64,000 nt of DNA from Microbacterium profundi (GTDB taxonomy: Bacteria > Actinomycetota > Actinomycetes > Actinomycetales > Microbacteriaceae): the NCBI RefSeq assembly GCF_000763375.1, contig NZ_JPSY01000001.1:620001-684000 (forward strand). The letters run 5' to 3'. This document shows, piece by piece, positions 47,815 to 60,504 of the stretch; the stretch's first letter is position 1; every line of letters begins with the position of its first letter. The position numbers and the translations under genes are program-made. The notes beneath the pieces are model-generated. The model saw nothing but the letters and a program-made list of their open reading frames with translations. It searched no databases and was not told where the DNA came from.

Positions 47815-48341
47815 AGAACAAGCGCTTCGTCGCGCTCGCGATCGCGCTTCTGATCGGCGGTGGCTTGGGGGCGGCCGCCGCCGATCAGGGACTCGAGCGC
47901 ACCTCCGCATCGTGGACCGACCAGGGACAGGTGGCTGCGGCGGTGACGGCAGGCACCTGGACGACCACCACGGCGAGTACCTGCGTCGCTTACGGCGACA
48001 ACCGGGAGCAGCTCGCCGGATGCCGCGTCGTCGACACTTCGTATTACTTCGGGTGGGTCGATTCCGGAAAGCACTTCCGGAACTACTACCTGAACTTCGA
48101 CGTTCCCAGCGGAACCCGCTGGGTCAGCTTCGATGTTGATCTGAGCACGTTGCAGGGGAATGAATCGACGTGGTCCTGGACTTCGTCGAAGGTGCTCTCC
48201 GGTGCCCAGTTCACATCGCGTGACGGCTGGAACTGCAGCCAGTTGCCACGTGCGCGCGGCACAGGTCTGGAGTGGCAGACGCACTCGATCTACTTCAAGG
48301 TCGTGGAGAACGATCCCAGCGCGTCCGCGATGTGCTCCTGA
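47811..48341 (+). CDS. Second exported substrate of the SipW-type locus
   Basis: A 176-residue secreted protein with a SipW-type leader (KNKRFVALAIALLIGGGLGAAAA, then ERTSASWTDQGQVAAAVTAGTW), matching the WTD motif of the protein at 46.7 kb. The mature domain has four cysteines and is aromatic-rich (YYFGWVDSG, WVSFDVD, WSWTSSK), unlike the first substrate, suggesting a distinct role such as minor subunit or anchor. Not recognised beyond the signal type. ATG 47811 overlaps sipW; its stop shares one base with the next start. Confidence 0.82.
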   Translation: MKNKRFVALAIALLIGGGLGAAAADQGLERTSASWTDQGQVAAAVTAGTWTTTTASTCVAYGDNREQLAGCRVVDTSYYFGWVDSGKHFRNYYLNFDVPSGTRWVSFDVDLSTLQGNESTWSWTSSKVLSGAQFTSRDGWNCSQLPRARGTGLEWQTHSIYFKVVENDPSASAMCS

Positions 48342-48724
48342 TGGGCGCGGCGTCACCGCAGATGATCGCTGTCGTCATCGACGATGATGCCGCCGAGCGC
48401 TCATCGGTGATCGAGGTGCTCGCACGGGCCGGGCTCGCCGTGCATTCCACCTCCCCCGCCACGGCGGTCGAGTCCGTTCGCCGGTACTCACCGGTCGTCA
48501 CAGTGCTGGGCATCGACATCCCCGACGCCGACGGTTTCGAGATCGCGCGGCGCATCCGCGCGGACAGCGCAACGTATCTGGTCGTGCTCAGCACGAGATC
48601 CGCGCAGAGCGACGTGATTCTGGGATACCAGTCCGGCGCGGATTGCTACATGACCAAGCCGCTGCGCCCGCTCGAGCTTCGCGCCAGAGTCGATGCGATG
48701 CTGCGTCGCGCGCGCCGGTCGTAG
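48341..48724 (+). CDS. Receiver-only protein lacking the phospho-acceptor Asp
   Basis: A 127-residue single receiver domain. The acidic pair (VVIDDDAAE) and Lys (YMTKPLRP) are kept, and the sequence is closely similar to the receiver of the regulator at 45.4 kb (DGFEIARRIRADSATYLVV versus DGFEAARRIRARSDTYIIM). At the phospho-acceptor position, LDVNMP of that regulator becomes LGIDIP, so the Asp is Gly57. It may signal by protein contact only. TGATG overlap with the preceding gene. Confidence 0.85.
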   Translation: MGAASPQMIAVVIDDDAAERSSVIEVLARAGLAVHSTSPATAVESVRRYSPVVTVLGIDIPDADGFEIARRIRADSATYLVVLSTRSAQSDVILGYQSGADCYMTKPLRPLELRARVDAMLRRARRS

Positions 48725-48777
48725 GCGGGCTGCGCGTGCTCAGGCTCACTCAAGAACCGTCTCGTAAGCTGTCGCTC

Positions 48778-49242
48778 ATGCCGTCGTCCCGTGTTCCACC
48801 CGTCGCGATCTTCGCGCGCGTGATGCTCGTGCCATATGCCCTCGCGCTGGCCCTGATCGTCTGGTTGCCTGCGACCGCAGCATCCAAGGTGACCGGCATC
48901 GTCTTCCGTCTCGCGCGTTTTGTGAGCGAGCACTCGACCATCTCGCTCGCCACCAGCTCTATGGTGTTCGAGTTCCTCGCGAACATCGCACTGTTCGTGC
49001 CCCTCGGCCTGCTCCTGGTCGCTGCCTGGCCGCGGTCGAACGCCTGGGTGGTGCTGCTGCTGGGCTATTCGGCGAGCGCGACGATCGAACTGGTGCAGAC
49101 GTTGCTGCCCAGCCGGTACCCGACTCTGTCGGATGTCATCGCGAACACCATCGGCACCGCGATCGGGTGTCTCGCCGTTCGCCTATTCGTGCAGCGGCAT
49201 CCTGCTCCTAGGACCGTGCGAGCCTCTACGGTGGAAGCATGA
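48778..49242 (+). CDS. VanZ family membrane protein
   Basis: A 154-residue protein with four membrane helices; LANIALFVPLGLLLVAAWPR, the Glu in ATIELVQTLLPSRYPTLSDVIANTIGTAIG and the ending match VanZ-like proteins. VanZ members are often near polysaccharide or teicoplanin-resistance genes; their mechanism is unclear. ATG 48778 has TAAGCT 7 nt upstream (leaderless pattern). The stop overlaps the phosphatase start as ATGA. Confidence 0.88.
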   Translation: MPSSRVPPVAIFARVMLVPYALALALIVWLPATAASKVTGIVFRLARFVSEHSTISLATSSMVFEFLANIALFVPLGLLLVAAWPRSNAWVVLLLGYSASATIELVQTLLPSRYPTLSDVIANTIGTAIGCLAVRLFVQRHPAPRTVRASTVEA

Positions 49243-50018
49243 TCTTTTCCTCCTCTGACTCGCCGCCTCCGGGCGTCAGCCGCCGCGAATGGCGTCGGCG
49301 GATCGCGAGTGAGACGCCGCAGGATGCCCCGGTACAGGCGCGCCCGGTGCCGGCGGACCCGCAGTCCAGCCGGCTGCCAGCCGACCAGGCGCGTGACATG
49401 CAGGATGCTGCGCGGCCGAGCGCCCCGCAGGCGCTGACGATCCTCACGGTGTGCACGGGTAACATCTGCCGCTCGCCCATGGCAGAAGTGCTGCTGCGTG
49501 CCCGGCTTGAGCCGCTCGGTGTGCGCGTGCACAGCGCTGGCACGCACGCGCTGGTCGATCACGAGATGACCGCGCCCGCGCAGGCGCTCGCGGTCGAGTC
49601 GGGAGCGAAGCCGGCGGATGCTGCGGCTCACGCCGCCCGTTATCTGGTGGAGCCCTACCTGCTGGATGCCGACCTGGTGCTTTCCATGGCGCGCGAGCAT
49701 CGTTCGTATGCCGTCAAGATGGTGCCGAGCCGCATGCGCCGCACGTTCACGGTCAGGGAATTCGCACGGCTCGCGTCAACGCTCAGCACCGAGGCCGCGC
49801 GCGCCGCGGCCAACGCCGCCGGCACCGACCCGAAAGCGCGGCTCGCCGCCGTGCTGCAGGCGGTCAGCGCCCAGCGCGGCCTCATGCCCGCTGCTCCCGA
49901 AGACGACGACGTGATCGACCCCTACCGCCGTTCGCAGGAGACGTACGCGAAGTCGGCCGCGCAACTGATTCCCGCGCTGGATGAGGTCGAGCGGATCGTA
50001 CGGGCGGCACTCACCTGA
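49239..50018 (+). CDS. Low-molecular-weight protein-tyrosine phosphatase (Wzb-like) with N-terminal extension
   Basis: A 259-residue phosphatase. The catalytic P-loop VCTGNICRS gives C72 and R78, and the acidic PEDDDVIDPYRRS near residue 225 the general acid and the conserved Asp-Pro. The first 65 residues are Pro/Ser-rich and disordered, and there is an Ala-rich insert near 180-205, so it is longer than the usual about 150-residue family. Such enzymes dephosphorylate tyrosine kinases controlling exopolysaccharide chain length; no Wzc-type kinase is visible in the window. TACGGT is 6 nt before ATG 49239. Confidence 0.9.
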   Translation: MIFSSSDSPPPGVSRREWRRRIASETPQDAPVQARPVPADPQSSRLPADQARDMQDAARPSAPQALTILTVCTGNICRSPMAEVLLRARLEPLGVRVHSAGTHALVDHEMTAPAQALAVESGAKPADAAAHAARYLVEPYLLDADLVLSMAREHRSYAVKMVPSRMRRTFTVREFARLASTLSTEAARAAANAAGTDPKARLAAVLQAVSAQRGLMPAAPEDDDVIDPYRRSQETYAKSAAQLIPALDEVERIVRAALT

Positions 50019-50091
50019 GCTGATCAGTCGCTGCAGAGACAAAGCGACTCTCACGGCTTCTCCACGGCGTCCGCCTTCTACGATGGAGATC

Positions 50092-51942
50092 ATGACGACG
50101 AGAGCCGAGCTGCGTGCTGAGAAGTCGCGCCGACCCCTGCTGCGCAGCTTCCGCTTCTGGATTCCCGTCGGGCTTCTGCTGCTGCTGTTGGTTCTCGCCG
50201 TCGCGGGACTTCTGATCGGCAAGCCCATCTACGACCGCGCGATGTCTGCAAGGAGTTCTCTGGAGCAGGCGATTCCGCTCGCGACAACGGCGAAAGACCA
50301 GATCCTCGCCGGTGACAGCGAAGGTGCGAAGGCGACTGCCGCGCAGCTCGCAACGCTGACCGCGGATGCTCGTGAGCAGACCGATGACGGCATGTGGAAG
50401 AGCCTGGAGTGGGTGCCGTTCGTCGGCCCCAACCTGCACGCGGTGCGCACGGCTGCGGTTGTCACCGATGATCTGGTCACGGGCGCGCTGACGCCGGCAA
50501 CGAACCTGAGCCTGAAGGCGCTCACCCCTGTCGACGGAGCCATCAACATCGCTGCGATCACCGACATGCAGACGGCCGTGACGCAGGCGGCGGATGCTGT
50601 CGATAAGGCCGCTACGGATCTCGACGGTATCGATCGCGAAGCCCTCATCCCACAGGTCGGGGGGGCGCTTACTCAGCTCACCGACGCCGTCGACGAGATG
50701 CAGCCGCTTCTCGGCCCGGCAAAGGACATCATCGGTGTGCTGCCCGCCGCGCTTGGCGCCGATGGCCCACGCAACTATCTAACGATCTTCCAGAACAACG
50801 CCGAGTCCCGCGGGACGGGTGGCAACCCGGCAGCGATCGTGATGCTGACGGCAGACCAGGGCAAGATCAGCATCACCCAGCAGGCGTCTAGCGCCGATTT
50901 CAACAACGGGCGCGAGACGCCGATCATCGACCTCGACCCCGAGACGGTCGCGATCTACGGCGACAAGATCGGGCGTTACGTACAAGACACGACGATGTCC
51001 CCCGAGTTCTCCGAGACGGCTGAAATCATTCGTGCGTTCTGGGCCGAGTCGTTCGGCACGCCTGTGGATGCCGTTGTCTCGTTCGATCCGGTCGCGCTCA
51101 GTTATCTACTGAAGGCGACCGGTCCGGTCACCGTTCCCGCAGAGGTCGACGTCGATGGGTACACGGTTCAGATTGTCGATCAACCGGTCGAACTCACTGC
51201 CGATAACGCGGTCCCGTACCTCCTGAACCAGGTGTATTCGGAGATCAAGGAGCCCGTTCTGCAGGACGCGTTCTTCGCAATGGCGGCCGGTACGATCTTC
51301 GATGCTGTGACGTCTGGATCGGCCGATCCGAAGGCGCTGCTCACCAGCCTCACCGAGGCGATCGACGAGGGTCGCCTGATGTACGTGCCGTCCGACCCCG
51401 CCGAAGCGGAGCTGGTGGGAGACACACGGCTGTCAGGAACGCTGCCCTCAACGAACGAAAGCGAGACGCTTCTCGGCGTCTACATCAACGACATAACCGA
51501 GGGCAAACTCGACTACTACATGCAACTCGACATCGCTGCCTCGTCAACTCAGTGCGAGTCCGATTCGCCCGTGTTCTCCACCACCGCGACGCTGGCGAAC
51601 ATGCTTAAGCCGGCAGACGTAGACGGGCTGGCCAACTACATTTCTCCCGGTCGCTTCTTCCCGAAGGGAGTCGTCTCGACGGACCTCGTGATCTACGGAC
51701 CGGTCGGAGCGACCCTGTCGTCTGTGACCGTTGACGGCACAGCCGTGAACGCGCCAACGTTCACCCACATGGGACGGCCCGCGGTGAAGGTGAACATCGA
51801 GAACCCACCCAGTGCAGCTCACTCGGTCACGGCGGAGTTCACTGCCGCAGAAGGCGAGTACGGACCTCTGTCGGTGCGTCACACCCCTATGGTGCGCGAC
51901 GTCCCACTCGTTCTGGATAGCCCCGATTGTCCGGCGAGTTGA
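50092..51942 (+). CDS. DUF4012 membrane-anchored protein
   Basis: A 616-residue protein with one N-terminal membrane helix (residues about 20-42) and a large extracytoplasmic domain containing the DUF4012 core (YLTIFQNNAESRGTGG near residue 225; a later SFDPVALSYLLKATGPV). DUF4012 proteins are found in actinobacterial polysaccharide clusters; their role is not established. ATG 50092 has GGAGAT and a TACGAT box at 7 nt. It leads the polysaccharide locus and ends 19 nt before the convergent rmlCD gene. Confidence 0.85.
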   Translation: MTTRAELRAEKSRRPLLRSFRFWIPVGLLLLLLVLAVAGLLIGKPIYDRAMSARSSLEQAIPLATTAKDQILAGDSEGAKATAAQLATLTADAREQTDDGMWKSLEWVPFVGPNLHAVRTAAVVTDDLVTGALTPATNLSLKALTPVDGAINIAAITDMQTAVTQAADAVDKAATDLDGIDREALIPQVGGALTQLTDAVDEMQPLLGPAKDIIGVLPAALGADGPRNYLTIFQNNAESRGTGGNPAAIVMLTADQGKISITQQASSADFNNGRETPIIDLDPETVAIYGDKIGRYVQDTTMSPEFSETAEIIRAFWAESFGTPVDAVVSFDPVALSYLLKATGPVTVPAEVDVDGYTVQIVDQPVELTADNAVPYLLNQVYSEIKEPVLQDAFFAMAAGTIFDAVTSGSADPKALLTSLTEAIDEGRLMYVPSDPAEAELVGDTRLSGTLPSTNESETLLGVYINDITEGKLDYYMQLDIAASSTQCESDSPVFSTTATLANMLKPADVDGLANYISPGRFFPKGVVSTDLVIYGPVGATLSSVTVDGTAVNAPTFTHMGRPAVKVNIENPPSAAHSVTAEFTAAEGEYGPLSVRHTPMVRDVPLVLDSPDCPAS

Positions 51943-51961
51943 GATTCGCCGTCTGAGCGCC

Positions 51962-55241
<3,280 letters not shown>

Positions 55242-55450
55242 GTCCCTAGGATCCCACAGCGGAGAGGGTGGGCCGAACACGCATTGCAACCGCTGTCGGC
55301 AAGATCCATGGAATCGCACACTTGAGGTGTTCCACCGTGCCTCGCTGGTCGTCGGCGACACAGCCGGAGGCGAACGCCGGTTACTCTTTCGAGCTACCAA
55401 CCGGCCGAGGAGAAACTGGGGTGCTCAGGGCGGCCCAACGTTGCCGTTCG

Positions 55451-56950
55451 TCATTTCTTGACTGCAGTACTCCGCGGGATGCGTGACGCGGAAACTCTTA
55501 CTTGGCTGTGGTTGCCACGTCGAACCGCGCTTCGCTCAATGGGGTTTCCAATGATGGTGGACCGAAGCGGCGCCCCGCCCGGTGAGAAGCCACTCCCTCG
55601 CGGACCGTCACGCTGGCCGAGCGCGGAAAGACCCCACGCAGTGGCCACCGCCAGGAGCATGTACCCGAGCACTTCGTACAGTGACCCCCGGAGCACGATG
55701 AACAGCAACGCCGCAGCCGGCACCTCGAGCAGCGCGCCCGCCAGCGAACGCGAACGCAGTGTCGCGGCGAGCACCACGCCCAGGATCGCGAACGTTAACA
55801 CCAATCCGAACCAGGAGCCGATGAAATAAGCTTCGCCCCACAGCGGCATCGAAACATTCGTGTATCCCATGCCGGTGGATTTCGCCACAACTGGGCCAGT
55901 CGCGTCCCCTTGGACACTGTTGCTGAGGAACGGCACCCATCGCAACAAGGGAGCGACGAGCAACTCCCCGGTTCCGGGAAGTCCACCAATACTCTTCCCG
56001 TTCAGAGAAACGGCGCGATACAGCATCTCGAAGGCGTCGTAGTCGAAACTTGTCAGAGTGGTGGCAGGATCGGTCAGCTCGATCCGGCTGGCTCCGGTCC
56101 CGTCGCCCCGCAGTAGGTCCAGTGTCGGGAAAACCGTAACGAATAACAGAATGATTCCTGCAGGCAGCCACCGCCGCGCCGTCGAGGTCATCAGAGCAGC
56201 CGTGATCGCGACGAGGAAGCTCCCGGTCAAAAAACGGGAGCCAATCAGCGGGTTCGTCACCACGAGCGAGAAAAAGCTCGATAGGGCGATAAGTACTGGC
56301 GAGATACTTACTGCGAGCTTCCGCAAAGTAATGGCCATTGCGGGAATGATCACCGCACCGGCGGTTGACACGAAGTACACCGTGCCCATCGCGGGAAGCT
56401 CCGACGCTTGGATTAGCCGAGCGCTAAACGCCGAGCGCCCCGAAAACAACGCGGGCCCCATAACGGCAATAAAGGTCGCAGAAACGACGATGTGAATCGC
56501 GATGATGCCCGACATGACCCGGCGGAGACGTTCAGGGCTGCGAACGTATGGGCTTTGTCTTCGTAGCGGTACCACTCGCCGAGCGGCGATAAAGAATACA
56601 ACGATCGCGACGCCGTAACCGACGAGGATAACCCCCTGGGCCGCAGCGACCGCATCCGGGGCCAACGTGGCACCCCAAGGGAGCGCTGCCTTGCTCAGCT
56701 GATACGCCGGAGCCAGACCCAAAAAAATCAGCGACCAAGCCCAGAAGACTGACCAGGCAAGGCTGTGCCGTCGGGATGTCACCGAAGTGGTGAGCATCAC
56801 AGCGGGCACGGCGATGGTCAAGACCGATCTGGTCAAATTGGAATCGGGCCAATGACCGGAGTTCGCGAGGCCGATCAGAGCCGGGGCCGCGAGACCCACG
56901 ACGAGAGCGACATAGACGCCGATCAATGTCGCACGCACCATAAGACTCAT
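55451..56950 (-). CDS. Polytopic membrane protein, probable O-antigen-type polymerase (Wzy-like)
   Basis: A 499-residue protein with about 11-12 membrane helices and a large loop near residues 290-350 (GDGTGASRIELTDPATTLTSFDYDAFEMLYRAV), a layout typical of Wzy polymerases, which link repeat units on the outer membrane face. Sequence-level recognition is weak, as is usual for the family. ATG 56950 lies 9 nt past the stop of the upstream gene and has TAACCT 6 nt before it. GC is visibly lower than in the flanking housekeeping genes, suggesting exchange of this locus. Confidence 0.7.
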   Translation of the reverse strand: MSLMVRATLIGVYVALVVGLAAPALIGLANSGHWPDSNLTRSVLTIAVPAVMLTTSVTSRRHSLAWSVFWAWSLIFLGLAPAYQLSKAALPWGATLAPDAVAAAQGVILVGYGVAIVVFFIAARRVVPLRRQSPYVRSPERLRRVMSGIIAIHIVVSATFIAVMGPALFSGRSAFSARLIQASELPAMGTVYFVSTAGAVIIPAMAITLRKLAVSISPVLIALSSFFSLVVTNPLIGSRFLTGSFLVAITAALMTSTARRWLPAGIILLFVTVFPTLDLLRGDGTGASRIELTDPATTLTSFDYDAFEMLYRAVSLNGKSIGGLPGTGELLVAPLLRWVPFLSNSVQGDATGPVVAKSTGMGYTNVSMPLWGEAYFIGSWFGLVLTFAILGVVLAATLRSRSLAGALLEVPAAALLFIVLRGSLYEVLGYMLLAVATAWGLSALGQRDGPRGSGFSPGGAPLRSTIIGNPIERSAVRRGNHSQVRVSASRIPRSTAVKK

Positions 56951-56959
56951 TTGATCAGG

Positions 56960-58258
56960 TTATCCAACCTCGTCGACCGATTTGCGATCGCCGTCGACAA
57001 GGCGATCGAGCAGATCACGGATGCGCTCTTGCGATTCCTCGCCGACCGCGTCGACGAGCGTGTGCGACAGCGCATTCAGCGCCTCGACATAGCCGCTGGG
57101 GAGGTAACGCATGTCGCGCCCAACGAAGCTGCGCTCGCGGGAGTACTCGGCAATCGCGGCGATGTCAGCGGGCAACGGACGCTCGGGGTCGGCGAAGACG
57201 GCCACTGGATACCCATCGATCAGCGCATCAATGAGCGCCGAGGTCACGACGCCGACGACGAAGTCGCCGCGAACGAGCGACTCGGATAGCGGTTCGAATC
57301 CGACGACCTCGACACGGCACTGCGCCGCAACCATGTTCCATCCGGCACCGACCGGCTCCGCCGCCGTTGGGTGAAGTCGTAATACGCATTCGACGCCCGA
57401 TCGCCGATACCGCTCCGCGAGGTCAGCCAACCGGGTCGCCTCACTCGGCTTCAGTTCTTCACGTGAGTGGCAGATGATCACGCGCTCTACGGCACCCGCT
57501 ACGGGCACGCGAGACGCGATGTCAGGCCGGCCGGCCAGCGTAGCTCGAACACCAGGAGCGAGCTGTGTGAACCATGCACGCTGGACCGCACCCCAAGCCA
57601 GGACCGTTTCGGCCAAGAGCGGCAGGTATGTGAGTGCACTGGGGGTGCCGTGGACTGCGGTGACGGTGGGGATGCCGAGCCGTTCGCAGGCCCACAACCA
57701 CGGAGATGAGTATGCATCACGGTCGAAATCGCAGACCATTAAGCCCGCGGTAGTGGGCACGACGTCCATTGCCAGGAGGAAACGGAGAGCCTGAGCGAGA
57801 AAGACGTACTCGTCATAAAAGCGACTGGATGAGTAACGGGGGGCGCGGGCCCCCAGCGCGCGACGTAGGCGCAAGTACTCACCGAGGCGCGCAAACGAAG
57901 AGATCCGCCAGACGCTCCGCGGCGCTAATCCAGGAGCGTGCACGGTACTCAGCCCATTCAGGGCCTCCGCATCGGGTGAAGCCAGCCTCCGGTCGGCAAT
58001 AACATTGCGCGTGCGCCCGGCAGGCAGAGAACCTGCGAGAGCGTTGGCTAGTCGTGCACCATGCGCCACACCGTTCGCGATCACGAGCAGCACTTGAGCG
58101 TCGATACGCGGTTGTATGGGTGGTCTCACGGCGCCAAGGAGGACCAGCGCGAAGCCGAGCGCCGCCCGCAACATCTGCTTATTGACTCTGAGATGGTCTC
58201 CATGCGCGCATGAATCAGCGATGACGCGCGCCAGGCGTCGCTGCTCAGGGTCGCCCAC
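56960..58258 (-). CDS. Putative surface-polysaccharide glycosyltransferase (GT-B-like)
   Basis: A 432-residue protein I can place only broadly. The second half has a GT-B-like nucleotide-sugar region: AVHGTPSALTYLPLLAETVLAWG, RVIICHSREELKPSE, CVLRLHPTAAEP and GVVTSALIDALIDGYPVAVFADPERP resemble the polysaccharide-synthesis/CDP-glycerol-transferase-like group. The first 60 residues include a hydrophobic stretch (LGFALVLLGAV). GTG 58258 overlaps the upstream gene by 14 nt and has no clear Shine-Dalgarno; ATG 58174 is an alternative. Confidence 0.6.
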   Translation of the reverse strand: MGDPEQRRLARVIADSCAHGDHLRVNKQMLRAALGFALVLLGAVRPPIQPRIDAQVLLVIANGVAHGARLANALAGSLPAGRTRNVIADRRLASPDAEALNGLSTVHAPGLAPRSVWRISSFARLGEYLRLRRALGARAPRYSSSRFYDEYVFLAQALRFLLAMDVVPTTAGLMVCDFDRDAYSSPWLWACERLGIPTVTAVHGTPSALTYLPLLAETVLAWGAVQRAWFTQLAPGVRATLAGRPDIASRVPVAGAVERVIICHSREELKPSEATRLADLAERYRRSGVECVLRLHPTAAEPVGAGWNMVAAQCRVEVVGFEPLSESLVRGDFVVGVVTSALIDALIDGYPVAVFADPERPLPADIAAIAEYSRERSFVGRDMRYLPSGYVEALNALSHTLVDAVGEESQERIRDLLDRLVDGDRKSVDEVG

Positions 58259-59429
58259 TTGATTGCTGCCAATCCTGGACGCGGCGCAACAGATTCAGTA
58301 CGGAGGCGGCAGCCGCGAGCGCAAGTGACCGGAGCCACGGCAGGCGCGGAACTCCTATACGTGCTGGGGTATGCTCGGCAAGCATCGACGTTTCGTCTCC
58401 ACGTGTTGCCGCAAGATAGGCGCTCCCGTGGGCACCGTCCGGCTCCAGATATGCACCCTCCGCCCACTCGTTCCATGCGTTGACGAAGACGAGCCCTTCG
58501 CCCGCCTGATCAGCTTCTCGCTCGCGCGCCGACTGTAACCAACGGGCATACGCGGCGGGGGTTGAATTCAGATAGACCGTCGCCTTATCCCCGCGGCGCG
58601 CCGAATTGTCCCATCCTGGCATGACTCCCGGATGACGGCGGAATGCCGGATTGCGACGCCGCATATAGCGACGCGCAGTGCGCGGATACGACATCAGGCG
58701 TCCGCGAAAGTGGGGCTTGAGACCGCGCGGGGGGGTCAGCTGTACAGACGCGAGCGTGTTTGACCCTACGGGAGGGAACTCCGCGATGGCGTCGAATCCG
58801 ATTGCGCGGGGGTCAAGGTTCGGTCGAGTCTCGGACGCGACCAGATGCAGCTCGCCTAGGCCGCGTCTCCGGGCTTCCTCCCGCCACACGCGGGCGAACT
58901 GTCTCGGATCCGGCAGGTGGTCTGCGCGGTGCACGAGGAGCACGAGTCCCCCGTTCACCTTCAAATAACGAGGATCGCTCAGGTATTTGGCGAAATCGTC
59001 GAAAACTTCGGTCGCCGTGTCGGGACCGTACTCCTGTGCTATGAGGAGTTCGTGGTCCTTGCCGTCCCAGCGCCGCGACCAGTTCTCATTGGCCCAAGAG
59101 ATGCAGAACGGGAAGTCCTGCCCGCCGGTCAGATGGTTATCCAACGGTGTTTCGAGCAGGCGTTTCCCGGCGAACCAGTAGTAGTAGAAGCAAAAGGCGT
59201 CGACACCGCCCTTCGCCGCAAGACGTATTTGCCTTGACATAACCTCGGGATTGCGCAGGTCGTATTCGCCAAGTTCGCCCGGCTGACGCGGATGATGATG
59301 ATCGTCGAATGCGGGCACGGCCCGGCGGACGTTCGTCCATTCCGTGAAGCCGTCGCCCCACCACCGGTCGTTCTCAGGAATGGCGTGAAACTGTGGCAGA
59401 TAGAAGGCAACCGTACGTACCTGTTTCAT
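58245..59429 (-). CDS. WbsX-type glycosyltransferase/GH99-like protein
   Basis: A 394-residue member of the WbsX family found in O-antigen and capsule clusters, with a glycoside-hydrolase-99-like barrel: VRTVAFYLPQFHAIPENDRWWGDGFTEWTNVRRA at the N-terminus, FCFYYYWFAGKRLLE, FCISWANENWSRRWDG and FVNAWNEWAEGAYLEPD are diagnostic. Whether it transfers or cleaves glycans is unsettled. ATG 59429 is preceded by GGAGGGG; the open frame upstream lacks homology. Confidence 0.88.
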   Translation of the reverse strand: MKQVRTVAFYLPQFHAIPENDRWWGDGFTEWTNVRRAVPAFDDHHHPRQPGELGEYDLRNPEVMSRQIRLAAKGGVDAFCFYYYWFAGKRLLETPLDNHLTGGQDFPFCISWANENWSRRWDGKDHELLIAQEYGPDTATEVFDDFAKYLSDPRYLKVNGGLVLLVHRADHLPDPRQFARVWREEARRRGLGELHLVASETRPNLDPRAIGFDAIAEFPPVGSNTLASVQLTPPRGLKPHFRGRLMSYPRTARRYMRRRNPAFRRHPGVMPGWDNSARRGDKATVYLNSTPAAYARWLQSAREREADQAGEGLVFVNAWNEWAEGAYLEPDGAHGSAYLAATRGDETSMLAEHTPARIGVPRLPWLRSLALAAAASVLNLLRRVQDWQQSSGRP

Positions 59430-59519
59430 CGCAACGTCCCCTCCGAGACTCCCGTGTGCTTGACACGGCGTCCATGCTTTCACGGAACAGCCGGGACAGC
59501 GAAATCAGCGGCTCCGAAA

Positions 59520-60461
59520 TCAGCGATACGTCGCGGCGCCGATCAGCAGTCCGAGGGTTCTGGCCGGCGGAGCCTCACGGCGCACGACAGCCGAGACTGT
59601 CGCGGCGATCAATGTCGGAGAAAGGCGTCCTCGCGCAATGGCGGCCACCCCAGGGGCATCGTCGTGGGATAACGAGGGCCCGACGGCCAGCAGACGACGC
59701 GCCATGTTTACCCTCCACCCCCATCGGTGCTGTCGGAGGTAGCGGAGGGAGTCGAGAGGAGAACTGCCCGCCTGACGGAAGAGATTGCGCATGCGGGCCC
59801 CAATTCCCGACGGCTGCTCCTCGCCGATGACGTTGCCACCGTGTTGGATGTAGTTCTGCAAAGGTGCGTCAATCACGGCTATCCCACCGGTTGCGAGTGC
59901 GCATACGCCGAGCCAGTGGTCGTGAAAAGCGAGGTCGGTGGCATCGGGGAACGGCAGTGCCACGTCGAGCAGCGAGCGGCGAAACACGGCCGCGCTACCC
60001 GTGACCTGATTGTCGATGAACTCCGCGATGAGGGGGACCGCTCGCCGCGCGGAGATTTCGCCGATTGCGCTGTCGACGCCGACCACGACGACTTGACCTA
60101 CGACGAGCGCGGCGTCCTCTAGCCCTTGAACCGACCGGGTGAGCTTCTCGGGAAACCACTCGTCGTCCTGGTCTGCCAGTGCGACCCATCCGACGTCGAG
60201 GGGAACTTCCTCAAGCAGTCGCTCGAAGTTCCGATAAAACCCGACGTTGTCGGGGAACTCGCGCACCACGAAGCGCTGGTCGTCACCGATCACCGCCTCG
60301 ATCGCCGATCGTGTGTCGGCGTCCGCACCGTCGATGCCGATCACGCAGCGCCATTCCGAGATCTCCTGCGTCTGGATGGAACGGATTTGGCGGACCAGCA
60401 GTTCGTGCTTCGGCCGGAACGCGGCCATGCAGATGTATCCGCGAGCACGCTCAACCTTCAT
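59520..60461 (-). CDS. Family 2 glycosyltransferase
   Basis: A 313-residue GT-A enzyme. GYICMAAFRPKHELLVRQIRSIQTQ opens the nucleotide-binding fold, VALADQDDEWFPEKL contains the DxD-type motif (DQDD), and FIDNQVTGSAAVFRR with FHDHWLGVCAL forms the acceptor site of rhamnosyltransferase-like GT2 enzymes. It probably extends the surface polysaccharide with a sugar such as rhamnose. ATG 60461 is preceded by GAGGAGGGG; 43 nt separate it from the divergent GT2 gene. Confidence 0.88.
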   Translation of the reverse strand: MKVERARGYICMAAFRPKHELLVRQIRSIQTQEISEWRCVIGIDGADADTRSAIEAVIGDDQRFVVREFPDNVGFYRNFERLLEEVPLDVGWVALADQDDEWFPEKLTRSVQGLEDAALVVGQVVVVGVDSAIGEISARRAVPLIAEFIDNQVTGSAAVFRRSLLDVALPFPDATDLAFHDHWLGVCALATGGIAVIDAPLQNYIQHGGNVIGEEQPSGIGARMRNLFRQAGSSPLDSLRYLRQHRWGWRVNMARRLLAVGPSLSHDDAPGVAAIARGRLSPTLIAATVSAVVRREAPPARTLGLLIGAATYR

Positions 60462-60504
60462 GCCCCTCCTCATTCCGCGATCTCGATTGGCTATCCTCAA
60501 CACT

